Shown one piece after another: positions 1-6,833 of a stretch of 64,000 nucleotides of DNA; within the stretch, counting starts at the first letter, position 1; the number at the start of each line of letters is the position of its first letter. Source of the DNA: Streptomyces venezuelae ATCC 10712. Lineage in GTDB: Bacteria; Actinomycetota; Actinomycetes; Streptomycetales; Streptomycetaceae. Where the stretch lies: assembly GCF_008639165.1 (NCBI RefSeq), contig NZ_CP029197.1, positions 1,612,001 to 1,676,000 of the forward strand, given 5' to 3'. The notes beneath the pieces are model-generated. The model made no database searches, was not told the DNA's origin, and saw only the letters and a list, made by a program, of their open reading frames with translations. A program made the translations under genes and the position numbers.

Positions 1-865
1 TGTTGCCGAAGGCGCCGGAGAGGCCCTTGAGTGCGTCGCCGATCTCGCTGGGGACGATCCAGAGCTTGTTGGCGTCGCCCTCGGCGATCTTCGGGAGCAT
101 CTGGAGGTACTGGTACGAGAGGAGCTTCTGGTCCGGGTCGCCGGCGTGGATGGCCTCGAAGACCGTGCGGACCGCCTGGGCCTCGCCCTCGGCGCGCAGG
201 GCGGCGGCCTTGGACTCGCCCTCGGCGCGGAGGATCGCGGACTGCTTCTCGCCCTCGGCGGTGAGGATCGCGGACTGGCGGGTGCCCTCGGCGGTGAGGA
301 TCGCGGCGCGCTTGTCGCGCTCGGCGCGCATCTGCTTCTCCATCGAGTCCTGGATGGAGGTCGGCGGCTCGATCGCCTTGAGCTCGACGCGGTTGACGCG
401 GATGCCCCACTTGCCGGTGGCCTCGTCGAGTACGCCGCGCAGGGCCGCGTTGATCTCCTCGCGGGAGGTCAGGGTCCGCTCCAGGTCCATGCCGCCGATG
501 ATGTTCCGCAGGGTGGTGACGGTGAGCTGCTCGATCGCCTGGATGTAGCTGGCGACCTCGTAGGTCGCGGCGCGGGCGTCGGTCACCTGGTAGTAGATGA
601 CCGTGTCGATGTTGACGACGAGGTTGTCCTGGGTGATGACCGGCTGCGGCGGGAACGGCACGACCTGTTCGCGGAGGTCGATCCGGTTGCGGATCGAGTC
701 GATGAACGGGACGACGATGTTCAGTCCGGCGTTGAGCGTGCGGGTGTAACGGCCGAAGCGCTCCACGATCGCCGCGCTCGCCTGCGGAATGACCTGGATC
801 GTCTTGATCAGGGCGATGAAGACGAGCACCACCAGAATGATCAGGACGATGATGACTGCTGACAT
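1..865 (-). CDS. SPFH/band-7 (stomatin-like) membrane protein, 3' end outside window
   Basis: Membrane-anchored scaffold protein of the stomatin/prohibitin/flotillin superfamily, thought to organise membrane microdomains and control proteases. Read from the ATG at 865, the protein starts with one hydrophobic helix rich in Ile/Val/Leu (residues about 3-22). The band-7 core follows, with the typical ERFGRYTRTLNAGLN and PFIDSI segments. A helical part then carries tandem ILTAEGxxQSAIL-type repeats (about residues 185-230), the usual coiled-coil oligomerisation region. The 288 visible residues run off the left edge, so the C-terminus is missing. The next gene upstream is an NfeD-like protein, the usual partner of SPFH proteins, and the two read in the same direction. 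Family assignment is secure; the physiological role is not. Confidence 0.93.
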   Translation of the reverse strand, partial: MSAVIIVLIILVVLVFIALIKTIQVIPQASAAIVERFGRYTRTLNAGLNIVVPFIDSIRNRIDLREQVVPFPPQPVITQDNLVVNIDTVIYYQVTDARAATYEVASYIQAIEQLTVTTLRNIIGGMDLERTLTSREEINAALRGVLDEATGKWGIRVNRVELKAIEPPTSIQDSMEKQMRAERDKRAAILTAEGTRQSAILTAEGEKQSAILRAEGESKAAALRAEGEAQAVRTVFEAIHAGDPDQKLLSYQYLQMLPKIAEGDANKLWIVPSEIGDALKGLSGAFGN

Positions 866-958
866 CGTGTTCCCCGTGCCCTTCGCTGCCGGTTGACGGC
901 CGGGTGGCCTTCGATGATCGATTTTCGCAGATGACGCAATGTCATGGGCGAGGTTCGG

Positions 959-1387
959 TCACATGACGACGGCGGTGGCCCCGTCGATGTCCACGACGTC
1001 CACCTGTTCGCCCGGTTCGAAGCTCTGTCCGGTGTCGAGCGTCCGCGCGGACCAGATCTCCCCGGCGAGCTTGATGCGGCCGCCGTGGACGTCGACCCGT
1101 TCCAGGACGACGGCCTGACGGCCCTTCAGGGCGTCGATCCCGGTGGCGTGCCGGGGTCTGTCGTCGCGGTGCCGGGTGGCGATCGGGCGTACGACCGCGA
1201 TGAGCGCCACCGAGACGACGACGAAGACGAGTACCTGGGGGACGACGCCGAAGCCGAGGGCGGCGGTCACCGCCCCCGCGACCGCTCCGACCGAGAACAT
1301 GCCGAACTCGGGCATCGCGGTCAGGACCAGCGGAATGCCGAGCCCCACCGCGCCGATCAGCCACCAGACCCATGCGTCGATGTCCAC
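959..1387 (-). CDS. NfeD-like membrane protein
   Basis: Small NfeD-family protein (142 residues), usually paired with SPFH proteins. The start is taken at GTG 1387, giving (V)DIDAWVWWLIGAVGLG, where a membrane helix begins at once. An in-frame start further upstream at 1447 would add an Arg/Pro-rich leader that looks non-coding. There are two or three hydrophobic helices (about residues 5-70), then a soluble C-terminal part containing GRQAVVLERVDVHGGRIKLAGEIWSAR, the beta-barrel OB-fold region of NfeD proteins. It lies 93 bp upstream of the SPFH gene on the same strand, which supports co-expression. No protease domain is present, so this is the short NfeD form. Confidence 0.88.
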   Translation of the reverse strand: MDIDAWVWWLIGAVGLGIPLVLTAMPEFGMFSVGAVAGAVTAALGFGVVPQVLVFVVVSVALIAVVRPIATRHRDDRPRHATGIDALKGRQAVVLERVDVHGGRIKLAGEIWSARTLDTGQSFEPGEQVDVVDIDGATAVVM

Positions 1388-1461
1388 ATGGTCATGGTAG
1401 GGCGGTGGGGTCCTGCGGGACAGGGCGCGGGCGGCTGTGCGGGACACCGGCGCCGCGTCCG

Positions 1462-2259
1462 CTACTTCAGGGGCAGGCCGTGGGCGGTCCAGCGGTCGCC
1501 GACGCGCTCGACGACGAGCGGCAGGCCGAAGCAGTGGGAGAGGTTGCGGGAGGTCAGTTCCATCTCCACGGGGCCGGCCGCGAGCACCTTGCCCTGACGG
1601 ATCATCAGGACGTGGGTGAAGCCGGGGGCGATCTCCTCGACGTGGTGGGTGACCATGATCATGGAGGGGGCGTACGGGTCGCGGGCGAGGCGGCCGAGAC
1701 GGCGGACGAGGTCCTCACGGCCACCGAGGTCGAGGCCGGCGGCGGGCTCGTCGAGGAGGAGGAGCTCGGGGTCGGTCATCATCGCGCGGGCGATCAGGGT
1801 GCGCTTGCGCTCGCCCTCGGAGAGGGTCCCGAACTTGCGGTCCAGGTAGTCGTTCATGCCGAGGCGGTCGAGGAAGGCCTTGGCGCGCTGCTCGTCGACC
1901 GGGTCGTAGTCCTCGTGCCAGGTGGCGGTCATGCCGTACGCGGCGGTGAGGACGGTCTGCAGGACGGTCTGGCGCTTGGGGAGCTTCTCCGCCATCGCGA
2001 TGCCGGCCATGCCGATGCGGGGACGGAGCTCGAAGACGTCGGTGCCGACGCCGCCGAGCCGCTCGCCCAGGATGTGGGCGGTGCCCTTGGTGGGGAAGAG
2101 GTAGCTGGAGGCGATGTTCAGAAGGGTGGTCTTGCCGGCGCCGTTGGGTCCGAGGATCACCCAGCGCTCGCCCTCCTTGACCGACCAGGAGACCTCGTCC
2201 ACCAGAGCCCGTCCGTCGCGGACCACGGATACGTCCACCAGCTCCAGTACATCGCTCAT
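1462..2259 (-). CDS. ABC transporter ATP-binding protein
   Basis: Stand-alone ATPase subunit of 265 residues. Visible motifs are Walker A GPNGAGKTT (about residues 38-46), signature LSEGERKR (about 147-154), Walker B LLLLDEP (about 168-174) and the switch His in MIMVTHHVEE (about 207). The segment GLDLGGREDLVRRL after Walker B resembles ModF/YheS-type cytoplasmic ATPases and molybdate/iron importer subunits. No permease or binding-protein gene is adjacent, so the transported substrate cannot be named and a non-transport role is possible. The ATG at 2259 is preceded by a divergent 156-bp gap to the next gene. Confidence 0.88.
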   Translation of the reverse strand: MSDVLELVDVSVVRDGRALVDEVSWSVKEGERWVILGPNGAGKTTLLNIASSYLFPTKGTAHILGERLGGVGTDVFELRPRIGMAGIAMAEKLPKRQTVLQTVLTAAYGMTATWHEDYDPVDEQRAKAFLDRLGMNDYLDRKFGTLSEGERKRTLIARAMMTDPELLLLDEPAAGLDLGGREDLVRRLGRLARDPYAPSMIMVTHHVEEIAPGFTHVLMIRQGKVLAAGPVEMELTSRNLSHCFGLPLVVERVGDRWTAHGLPLK

Positions 2260-2415
2260 GAGCGCGTTGTCTCCCCTTGCGGTCGAGTCGGGTCGTCGCC
2301 TCGCGCGGATGGGCGCGGCGTCCAGGGGAAAACCTACGTTATCGACGGAGCGGGCCGGTCCCTAGGGCTTGCTTTGGGTCACCGGTGCGCCCGAGGCGCC
2401 CCCTAGTCTTGGGGA

Positions 2416-3207
2416 ATGCTTTCGGAACCACGCTCAGGACGCCTGGCCGCATGGGGCAACGCCCTGCTGGCCGGGGCGGTGTCGCCGGACGAGGCGGCGC
2501 TGGCCATTGTCGGGGAGGACGCGGTGCACCGCGTGGAGGGGCTGCCGGGTGAGGCGCGGCCGGTGGGGCTGACGCTGGCGCTGGGCCGGCTGCGGCGGCT
2601 GGGGGTGACCGGGTGGCGGGTGGCGCTGCCCGCGCCGGGGCATCCGCTGGGGCTGAGCGGGCCGCCGGACTTCAACGCGCGCGCGTTGGAGGCGGAGGAG
2701 GCCGCGGTCGGGTTCGGCGCGCCGTACGGACTCGTGCCGGAGGTCTCGGAGGCGGGGCCGCCGGGTGACGTCCACGTGGAGGTGGTCTGGCGGTGTCTGG
2801 CGGTGCGGGAGGCCCCGCCGGCGGACGTGCCGTCGCTCGGGGAGGCCGAGCGGGAGCTCGCGGAGGCGTTGCGGGACGCGACGGCGGTCCTGACCCGGCT
2901 GGACGTGGCGGCCTCGGGCCCTACGGCGGACGCGGCGCGCGAGGCGTACCGGGCGCGGGCGGAGGTCGGACGGGAGGTGCTGGCCCCGGGCTACCCGCCG
3001 CGCGCGGTGCGGGTCCTGGAGCTGGCCCAGCGGATCGGGCTCCTGGTGGACCTGGCGTACGACCACGGTCACGGGGGCGCGGTGAGCGCCGCGGAGATGG
3101 CGGCACGGGGCGAGGCGCTGCGGCCGGTGGAGCGGGTGGCGCGGCGGGCGCAGGTGGCCGCGTACAACGCCTATGTGGAGGAGAGGGAGCGGGAGCGGGG
3201 CTTCTGA
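2416..3207 (+). CDS. conserved actinobacterial protein of unknown function
   Basis: A 263-residue soluble protein with no signal peptide or membrane helix. I do not recognise a characterised family, though proteins like it occur across Streptomyces. The sequence is Ala/Leu/Glu-rich. The middle contains FNARALEAEEAAVGFGAPYGLVPE, and the C-terminal half (about residues 145-263) is predicted helical and ends in an Arg/Glu-rich tail. A TAGTCT hexamer at 2404-2409, six bases before the ATG, would place transcription start at or beside the start codon, so the mRNA may be leaderless. Codon usage is typical of the host. The stop codon lies within the first unit of a short tandem repeat (3191-3288). 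Confidence 0.8.
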   Translation: MLSEPRSGRLAAWGNALLAGAVSPDEAALAIVGEDAVHRVEGLPGEARPVGLTLALGRLRRLGVTGWRVALPAPGHPLGLSGPPDFNARALEAEEAAVGFGAPYGLVPEVSEAGPPGDVHVEVVWRCLAVREAPPADVPSLGEAERELAEALRDATAVLTRLDVAASGPTADAAREAYRARAEVGREVLAPGYPPRAVRVLELAQRIGLLVDLAYDHGHGGAVSAAEMAARGEALRPVERVARRAQVAAYNAYVEERERERGF

Positions 3208-3288
3208 CGCCGCTCGTGGCCGTCGGCGGGAGCGGGGCTTCTGACGCGGGCTCGTGGCCGTCGGCGGGAGTGGGGCTTCTGACGCGGG
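3191..3288 (+). repeat. short tandem repeat spanning a gene end
   Basis: Nearly three copies of a 37-38 bp unit: 3191-3227, 3228-3265 and a partial copy at 3266-3288. Each begins GGGAGCGGGGCTTCTGACGC or a one-base variant. The first copy contains the last codons and the TGA stop of the upstream gene, so the downstream copies look like slippage or duplication of its 3' end. Confidence 0.85.
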
Positions 3289-3300
3289 TGCGGACAGAGA

Positions 3301-3336
3301 AGCCGGCCCCCGGGGGGATCGTCCCGGGGGCCGGCT
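3301..3336 (-). terminator. hairpin terminator downstream of chaplin gene
   Basis: A 14-bp GC-rich stem (3301-3314 pairing with 3323-3336) lies 14 bp after the chaplin stop codon. There is no long U tract, as is usual in Streptomyces. It may act in both directions because the upstream plus-strand gene also ends nearby. Confidence 0.8.
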
Positions 3337-3349
3337 GGTTCTGGGGGTG

Positions 3350-3595
3350 TCAGCCGTTGAGGGCGTGGTTGCCGAAGGCCGGGTTGAGCAGGCCGATCAC
3401 GTTGACCGTGTTGCCGGAGACGTTCACGGGGACGTGGACCGGGACCTGCACCAGGTTGCCGGAGGCGACGCCCGGCGACTCGACGGCCTTGCCCACGGCC
3501 TCGGCGCCCCCGTGGGCGGAGGCGACACCCGCACCGGCGGCGACGATGCCACCGGCGACCATGGTGAGGGCAGCGGCCTTCTTGAGGTTCTTCAC
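3350..3595 (-). CDS. chpE: short chaplin, ChpE-like, lacking cysteines
   Basis: Secreted hydrophobic surface protein that assembles into amyloid-like fibrils on aerial hyphae and spores. A GTG start at 3595 is preferred: AGGAGG lies 9 bases upstream of it, but directly abuts the ATG at 3604. The GTG gives MKNLKKAAALTMVAGG, a normal signal peptide with likely cleavage after ASA (residue 27). The mature part, about 54 residues, is a single chaplin domain with SPGVASGN, PVHVPVNVSGN and GLLNPAFGN. Most short chaplins have two cysteines; this one has none, as in ChpE, which can be expressed in submerged culture. A strong hairpin follows the gene. Identification as a chaplin is secure; the ChpE orthology rests on the missing cysteines and neighbourhood. 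Confidence 0.92.
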   Translation of the reverse strand: MKNLKKAAALTMVAGGIVAAGAGVASAHGGAEAVGKAVESPGVASGNLVQVPVHVPVNVSGNTVNVIGLLNPAFGNHALNG

Positions 3596-3758
3596 TTGGT
3601 ACATCCTCCTGGTCATCGCTGCGGCCGGTCAGCCGCAGCACGCCATGGAGAACGCCGCACCCCCCGCCAGGTTGCGCCGAACGGGGGACATACACACGAC
3701 GGTATGAAGGACTGAACGGTCGTGCGCCCGGCGCACCCGGGGGCGCGTGGGGCGGGCG

Positions 3759-4403
3759 TCAGTGGGTGAGGCCGTGGCGGACCGCCCAGAGGGCCGCCTG
3801 GGTGCGGTCCGCGAGATCCAGCTTCATGAGGATGTTCGAGACGTGCGTCTTGACCGTCTTCTCGGAGAGGACGAGCGCGCGGGCGATCTCCCGGTTGGAC
3901 CTCCCGTCCGCGATCAGGCCGAGCACCTCGCGCTCCCGCTCGGTGAGGGTCGAGCCCCGGCCCGTACCGCCGTGGGAGTCCTCCTGGGCGAGGAGCGCGC
4001 CCGCGACCTCGGGCTGGAGCAGGACGTGCCCCGCGTGGACGGAGCGGATCGCGCCGGCGAGCGCGTCCGGGTCGATGTCCTTGTAGACGTATCCGGCGGC
4101 GCCGGCGCGGAGCGCGGGGACCACCGTCCGCTGCTCGGTGAAGCTGGTGACGACGAGGACCTTCGCGGGGTTGTCGAGCGCGCGGAGCCGCTTCAGCGCC
4201 TCGATGCCGTCCGTACCGGGCATCTTCACGTCCATGAGGACGACGTCGGGGCGGAGCTCCTCGGCCCGGTCGACGCCCTCGGCGCCGTCGGAGGCCTCCC
4301 CCACCACCTCTATGTCGTCCTGCACCTCCAGAAAGGTGCGCAGGCCCCTGCGGACGACCTGGTGGTCGTCGACCAGCAGGACACGGATCTGCTTGTCAGC
4401 CAC
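3759..4403 (-). CDS. NarL/LuxR-family response regulator
   Basis: Two-component transcription regulator of 214 residues. The receiver domain (about residues 6-122) has the acidic pair D12-D13, phospho-acceptor D58 in VVLMDVKMPG, the conserved Thr/Ser in VLVVTSF, and the Lys in YVYKDID. The LuxR-type helix-turn-helix (about 150-210) contains LTEREREVLGLIADGRSNREIA and KTVKTHVSNILMKL. The start codon overlaps the end of the histidine kinase gene by 8 bp, so the pair is translationally coupled. Its target genes cannot be read from the sequence; the chaplin gene lies immediately downstream but may be unrelated. Confidence 0.95.
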   Translation of the reverse strand: MADKQIRVLLVDDHQVVRRGLRTFLEVQDDIEVVGEASDGAEGVDRAEELRPDVVLMDVKMPGTDGIEALKRLRALDNPAKVLVVTSFTEQRTVVPALRAGAAGYVYKDIDPDALAGAIRSVHAGHVLLQPEVAGALLAQEDSHGGTGRGSTLTEREREVLGLIADGRSNREIARALVLSEKTVKTHVSNILMKLDLADRTQAALWAVRHGLTH

Positions 4404-5541
4404 CGGGAACCTCCATCTCGATCGTGGTGCCCTCGCCGAGGGCCGAGGTGACGGTGAGCGATCCGCCGACCCCGCTCGCCCGGTCCCGCATGGAGACCAG
4501 GCCGAGGTGGCGGCCCGCGCTCCGGACCGTACTGGGGTCGAAGCCCTTCCCGTCGTCGGCGACGGTGAGCCGCGCGCCCTGGCCCGCGCGGGTGAGGGCG
4601 ACGGTGACGAGCTCCGCGTCCGCGTGCCGCAGCGCGTTGTGCAGGGCCTCCTGGGCGACCCGGAGCACGGCCTCCTCCTGCGCGGCGGGCAGCGCGCGGG
4701 TCCCGGGGCTCTCGAAGGTGACCCGGGCGGTGTGGGCGCGGTCCAGGACCTGGATCTGGGTACGGAGGGTGTGGACGAGGCCGTCCTCGTCGAGGGCCGC
4801 GGGGCGGAGCTCGACGACGGCGGCCCGCAGCTCGTCCGCGGCCTCGGCGGCGAGCGCGGCGACCTGCTGGAGCTCGCCCTTGGCGCGGGCGGGGTCGCGG
4901 TCGACGAGGGCGGCGGCGGCCTGGGCGGTCAGCCGGAGCGAGAACAGCTTCTGGCTGACGGCGTCGTGCAGCTCGTGGGCGAGGCGGGAGCGCTCCTCGG
5001 CGATGGTGAGCTCGCGGCTGCGCTCGTACAGGCGGGCGTTGGTGAGGGCGATGGCGGCGTGCTGGGCGAGGATCGAGAGGAGTTCCTCGTCCTCGGCGGT
5101 GAAGCCGCAGCCGCCGGTCTCCTTCGGGCAGCGCTTGTTGGCGAGGAAGAGGGCGCCGAGGATCTCGTCGCCGTCCCTGACGGGGAGGCCGAGGAAGTCG
5201 GACATCTCGGGGTGGGCGGAGGGCCAGCCGCCGAACCGGGGGTCCTCGCGGACGTCGGCGAGGCGCTCGGGCTCGGCCTTGTGGAGCATGGCGGCGAGGA
5301 TGCCGTGCTGGCGGGGCAGCGGGCCGATCGCCTTCCACTGCTCGTCGCTGACGCCGTCGACGACGAACTGGGCGAAGCCGCCGTGGTCGTCGGGGACGCC
5401 CAGGGCGGCGTACTCGGCGTCGAGGAGCTCGCGGGCGGAGGCGACGATCGTCTTGAGGACGTCGCGGACCTCCAGGTGGCGGCTCATCGCCAGGAGGGCG
5501 GTGCTCACGGCGGCCAGGCCGGAGCTCGGTCGATGGCTCAT
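4396..5541 (-). CDS. GAF-domain sensor histidine kinase (HisKA_3 type)
   Basis: Cytoplasmic sensor kinase of 381 residues with no membrane helix. The ATG at 5541 gives MSHRPSSGLAAVSTALLAMS. The GAF domain covers about residues 20-170. It contains a CPKETGGC segment with two cysteines (138 and 145) that could bind metal or sense redox state. The dimerisation/phospho-acceptor helix has EERSRLAHELHDAVSQ, with His192 the likely phosphorylated residue. The HATPase domain (about 285-378) has the N box ALHNALRHA and the G1 box DDGKGFD. The layout resembles DevS/NarS-type kinases. It is the upstream gene of an overlapping pair with the response regulator. The signal is unknown. Confidence 0.94.
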   Translation of the reverse strand: MSHRPSSGLAAVSTALLAMSRHLEVRDVLKTIVASARELLDAEYAALGVPDDHGGFAQFVVDGVSDEQWKAIGPLPRQHGILAAMLHKAEPERLADVREDPRFGGWPSAHPEMSDFLGLPVRDGDEILGALFLANKRCPKETGGCGFTAEDEELLSILAQHAAIALTNARLYERSRELTIAEERSRLAHELHDAVSQKLFSLRLTAQAAAALVDRDPARAKGELQQVAALAAEAADELRAAVVELRPAALDEDGLVHTLRTQIQVLDRAHTARVTFESPGTRALPAAQEEAVLRVAQEALHNALRHADAELVTVALTRAGQGARLTVADDGKGFDPSTVRSAGRHLGLVSMRDRASGVGGSLTVTSALGEGTTIEMEVPGG

Positions 5542-5970
5542 GTGTTCACCGTACCGGCGGGCCGTGACGGTCCGTATCCGTCCGGGGACGGCGGCGGAGG
5601 GGGACCGGGGACCTAGGTCGTAGTGCCCGGGGTTGCCCGTCATACCGGAGGAGGAGGGGGTTCACCCTGCGCGTTGCCGACGCAACGCCTGGTGAGTTCG
5701 TTACGTGCCCGATGTGAGCCCGCGCATAGGACGCAGGTCACTTACGAACCCCCCTAGTGGACGCCCGGAGGGGCGGTCAGGGTGGGGTGAGCCCGACATA
5801 AGGGCGCCTTCGTGGTCCGTGCACGGGCCCCTGATCCACTACCCGGGATCGTACGTCACACCTTTGCCACGGCATTTTGCGGCCGCTAAGAATTGCCCCC
5901 GTCGCCGCCGAGCTGGCGAGACACCGCCCCGGTGGAGCGACCCCCCAGCGATTCGAAGAGGTAGTCCGTT
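5542..5970. other. long intergenic region between kinase and transglycosylase genes
   Basis: This 429-bp divergent region has no convincing gene. It holds an imperfect hairpin at 5661-5696 with a perfect inner stem GCGTTG/CAACGC and outer arms TCACC/GGTGA. A GTTCGT/ACGAAC inverted pair lies at 5696-5701 and 5744-5749. A promoter-like pair sits at 5864-5892. The long leader (about 75 bases from the predicted start to the ATG) may carry post-transcriptional control. No known riboswitch was recognised with confidence. Confidence 0.6.
5864..5892 (+). promoter_or_regulatory. predicted vegetative promoter for the transglycosylase gene
   Basis: TTGCCA at 5864-5869 and TAAGAA at 5887-5892 are separated by exactly 17 bp, close to the sigma-70/HrdB consensus. 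They lie 79 bp before the ATG. This is inference from sequence only. Confidence 0.5.
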
Positions 5971-6747
5971 ATGTCTGCGAACACCCCTGGCCACAGTCGT
6001 GGTCTGAAGAAGACCCACAAGGCCACGATCGCCGGTGTCGCCGCCCTGGGCGCCGCCGCGCTCACCCTCTCCCTGGTCCCCGGCAACGGCTCCACCGAGA
6101 CCGAGCCGCAGGCTCTCGCCGGTACGCAGCAGGTGGCCTGGTCGTACAACGCGAACAGCCCGCAGGCGAAGGCCCTGGCCGCCAGCGTCACCGAGCAGCA
6201 CACCACCGTCGGCCTGAAGGCCAAGCAGGAGGCCGACGCGAAGGCGAAGGCCGCCGCCAAGGCGAAGGCCGACGCGAAGGCCAAGGCCGCCGCCAAGGCG
6301 AAGGCGGACGCCAAGGCCAAGGCCGACGCGAAGGCGAAGGCCGCCGCCAAGGCGAAGGCCGACGCGAAGAAGCGCGCCGCGGCGAAGACGGCCGCGAGCC
6401 GTTCCGTCGCCCGCACCCCGGTCTTCGCGAACAACCTCGACGGCTGGATCCGCGAGGCCCTGTTCATCATGGACAAGCACAACATCCCGGGCAGCTACCA
6501 CGGCCTGCACAAGAACATCATGCGCGAGTCCAGCGGCAACCCGCGGGCCATCAACAACTGGGACATCAACGCCATCAACGGCGTGCCGTCCAAGGGTCTG
6601 CTCCAGGTCATCTACCCGACCTTCAAGGCCTACCACGTGCCCGGCACCGCGTTCGACCAGTACGACCCGGTCGCCAACATCGTCGCCGCCGCCAACTACG
6701 CGGCCGACCGCTACGGCTCGATCGACAACGTCAACAGCGCCTACTGA
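5971..6747 (+). CDS. secreted lysozyme/SLT-like transglycosylase with Ala-Lys linker
   Basis: Predicted secreted peptidoglycan hydrolase of 258 residues. The N-terminus has basic residues (HSRGLKKTHKAT), then a hydrophobic stretch (about residues 20-35) typical of a signal peptide. A linker of repeated DAKAKAAAKAKA-type units follows (about residues 80-135), so it is strongly basic and probably a long helix. The C-terminal domain (about 150-258) has IMRESSGNPRAIN, SKGLLQVI and YDPVANIVAAANYAADRYGS. This is the soluble lytic transglycosylase pattern with the catalytic Glu in the MRESSG motif. It likely cleaves cell-wall glycan during growth or sporulation. The basic linker could bind teichoic acids or wall polymers. 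A perfect hairpin terminator follows. Confidence 0.88.
   Translation: MSANTPGHSRGLKKTHKATIAGVAALGAAALTLSLVPGNGSTETEPQALAGTQQVAWSYNANSPQAKALAASVTEQHTTVGLKAKQEADAKAKAAAKAKADAKAKAAAKAKADAKAKADAKAKAAAKAKADAKKRAAAKTAASRSVARTPVFANNLDGWIREALFIMDKHNIPGSYHGLHKNIMRESSGNPRAINNWDINAINGVPSKGLLQVIYPTFKAYHVPGTAFDQYDPVANIVAAANYAADRYGSIDNVNSAY
6231..6375 (+). repeat. in-gene Ala/Lys codon repeat
   Basis: Degenerate tandem repeat of GCC, GAC, GCG, AAG and GGC triplets encoding alternating Ala and Lys with regular Asp. It forms the linker of the transglycosylase-like protein and is a candidate site of length variation between strains. Confidence 0.7.
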
Positions 6748-6779
6748 GCCTTCCGGGACAGCACCGAAGGACAACGCCG

Positions 6780-6811
6780 AAGGGCGGCACCCCGTGCGGG
6801 GTGCCGCCCTT
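6780..6811. terminator. strong bidirectional hairpin terminator
   Basis: A perfect 14-bp stem (6780-6793 with 6798-6811) has a GTGC loop and flanking A and T residues. It lies between the convergent transglycosylase and FHA-ABC genes. Confidence 0.92.
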
Positions 6812-6833
6812 GGGCGTACGGTCGCTCAGCCGG

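Noticed and set aside
5661..5970. c-di-AMP (ydaO-type) riboswitch before the transglycosylase gene
   Set aside because: A GCTAAGAATT start and a GGGGTGAGCC segment recall the class, but the order and the conserved 3' part are not met.
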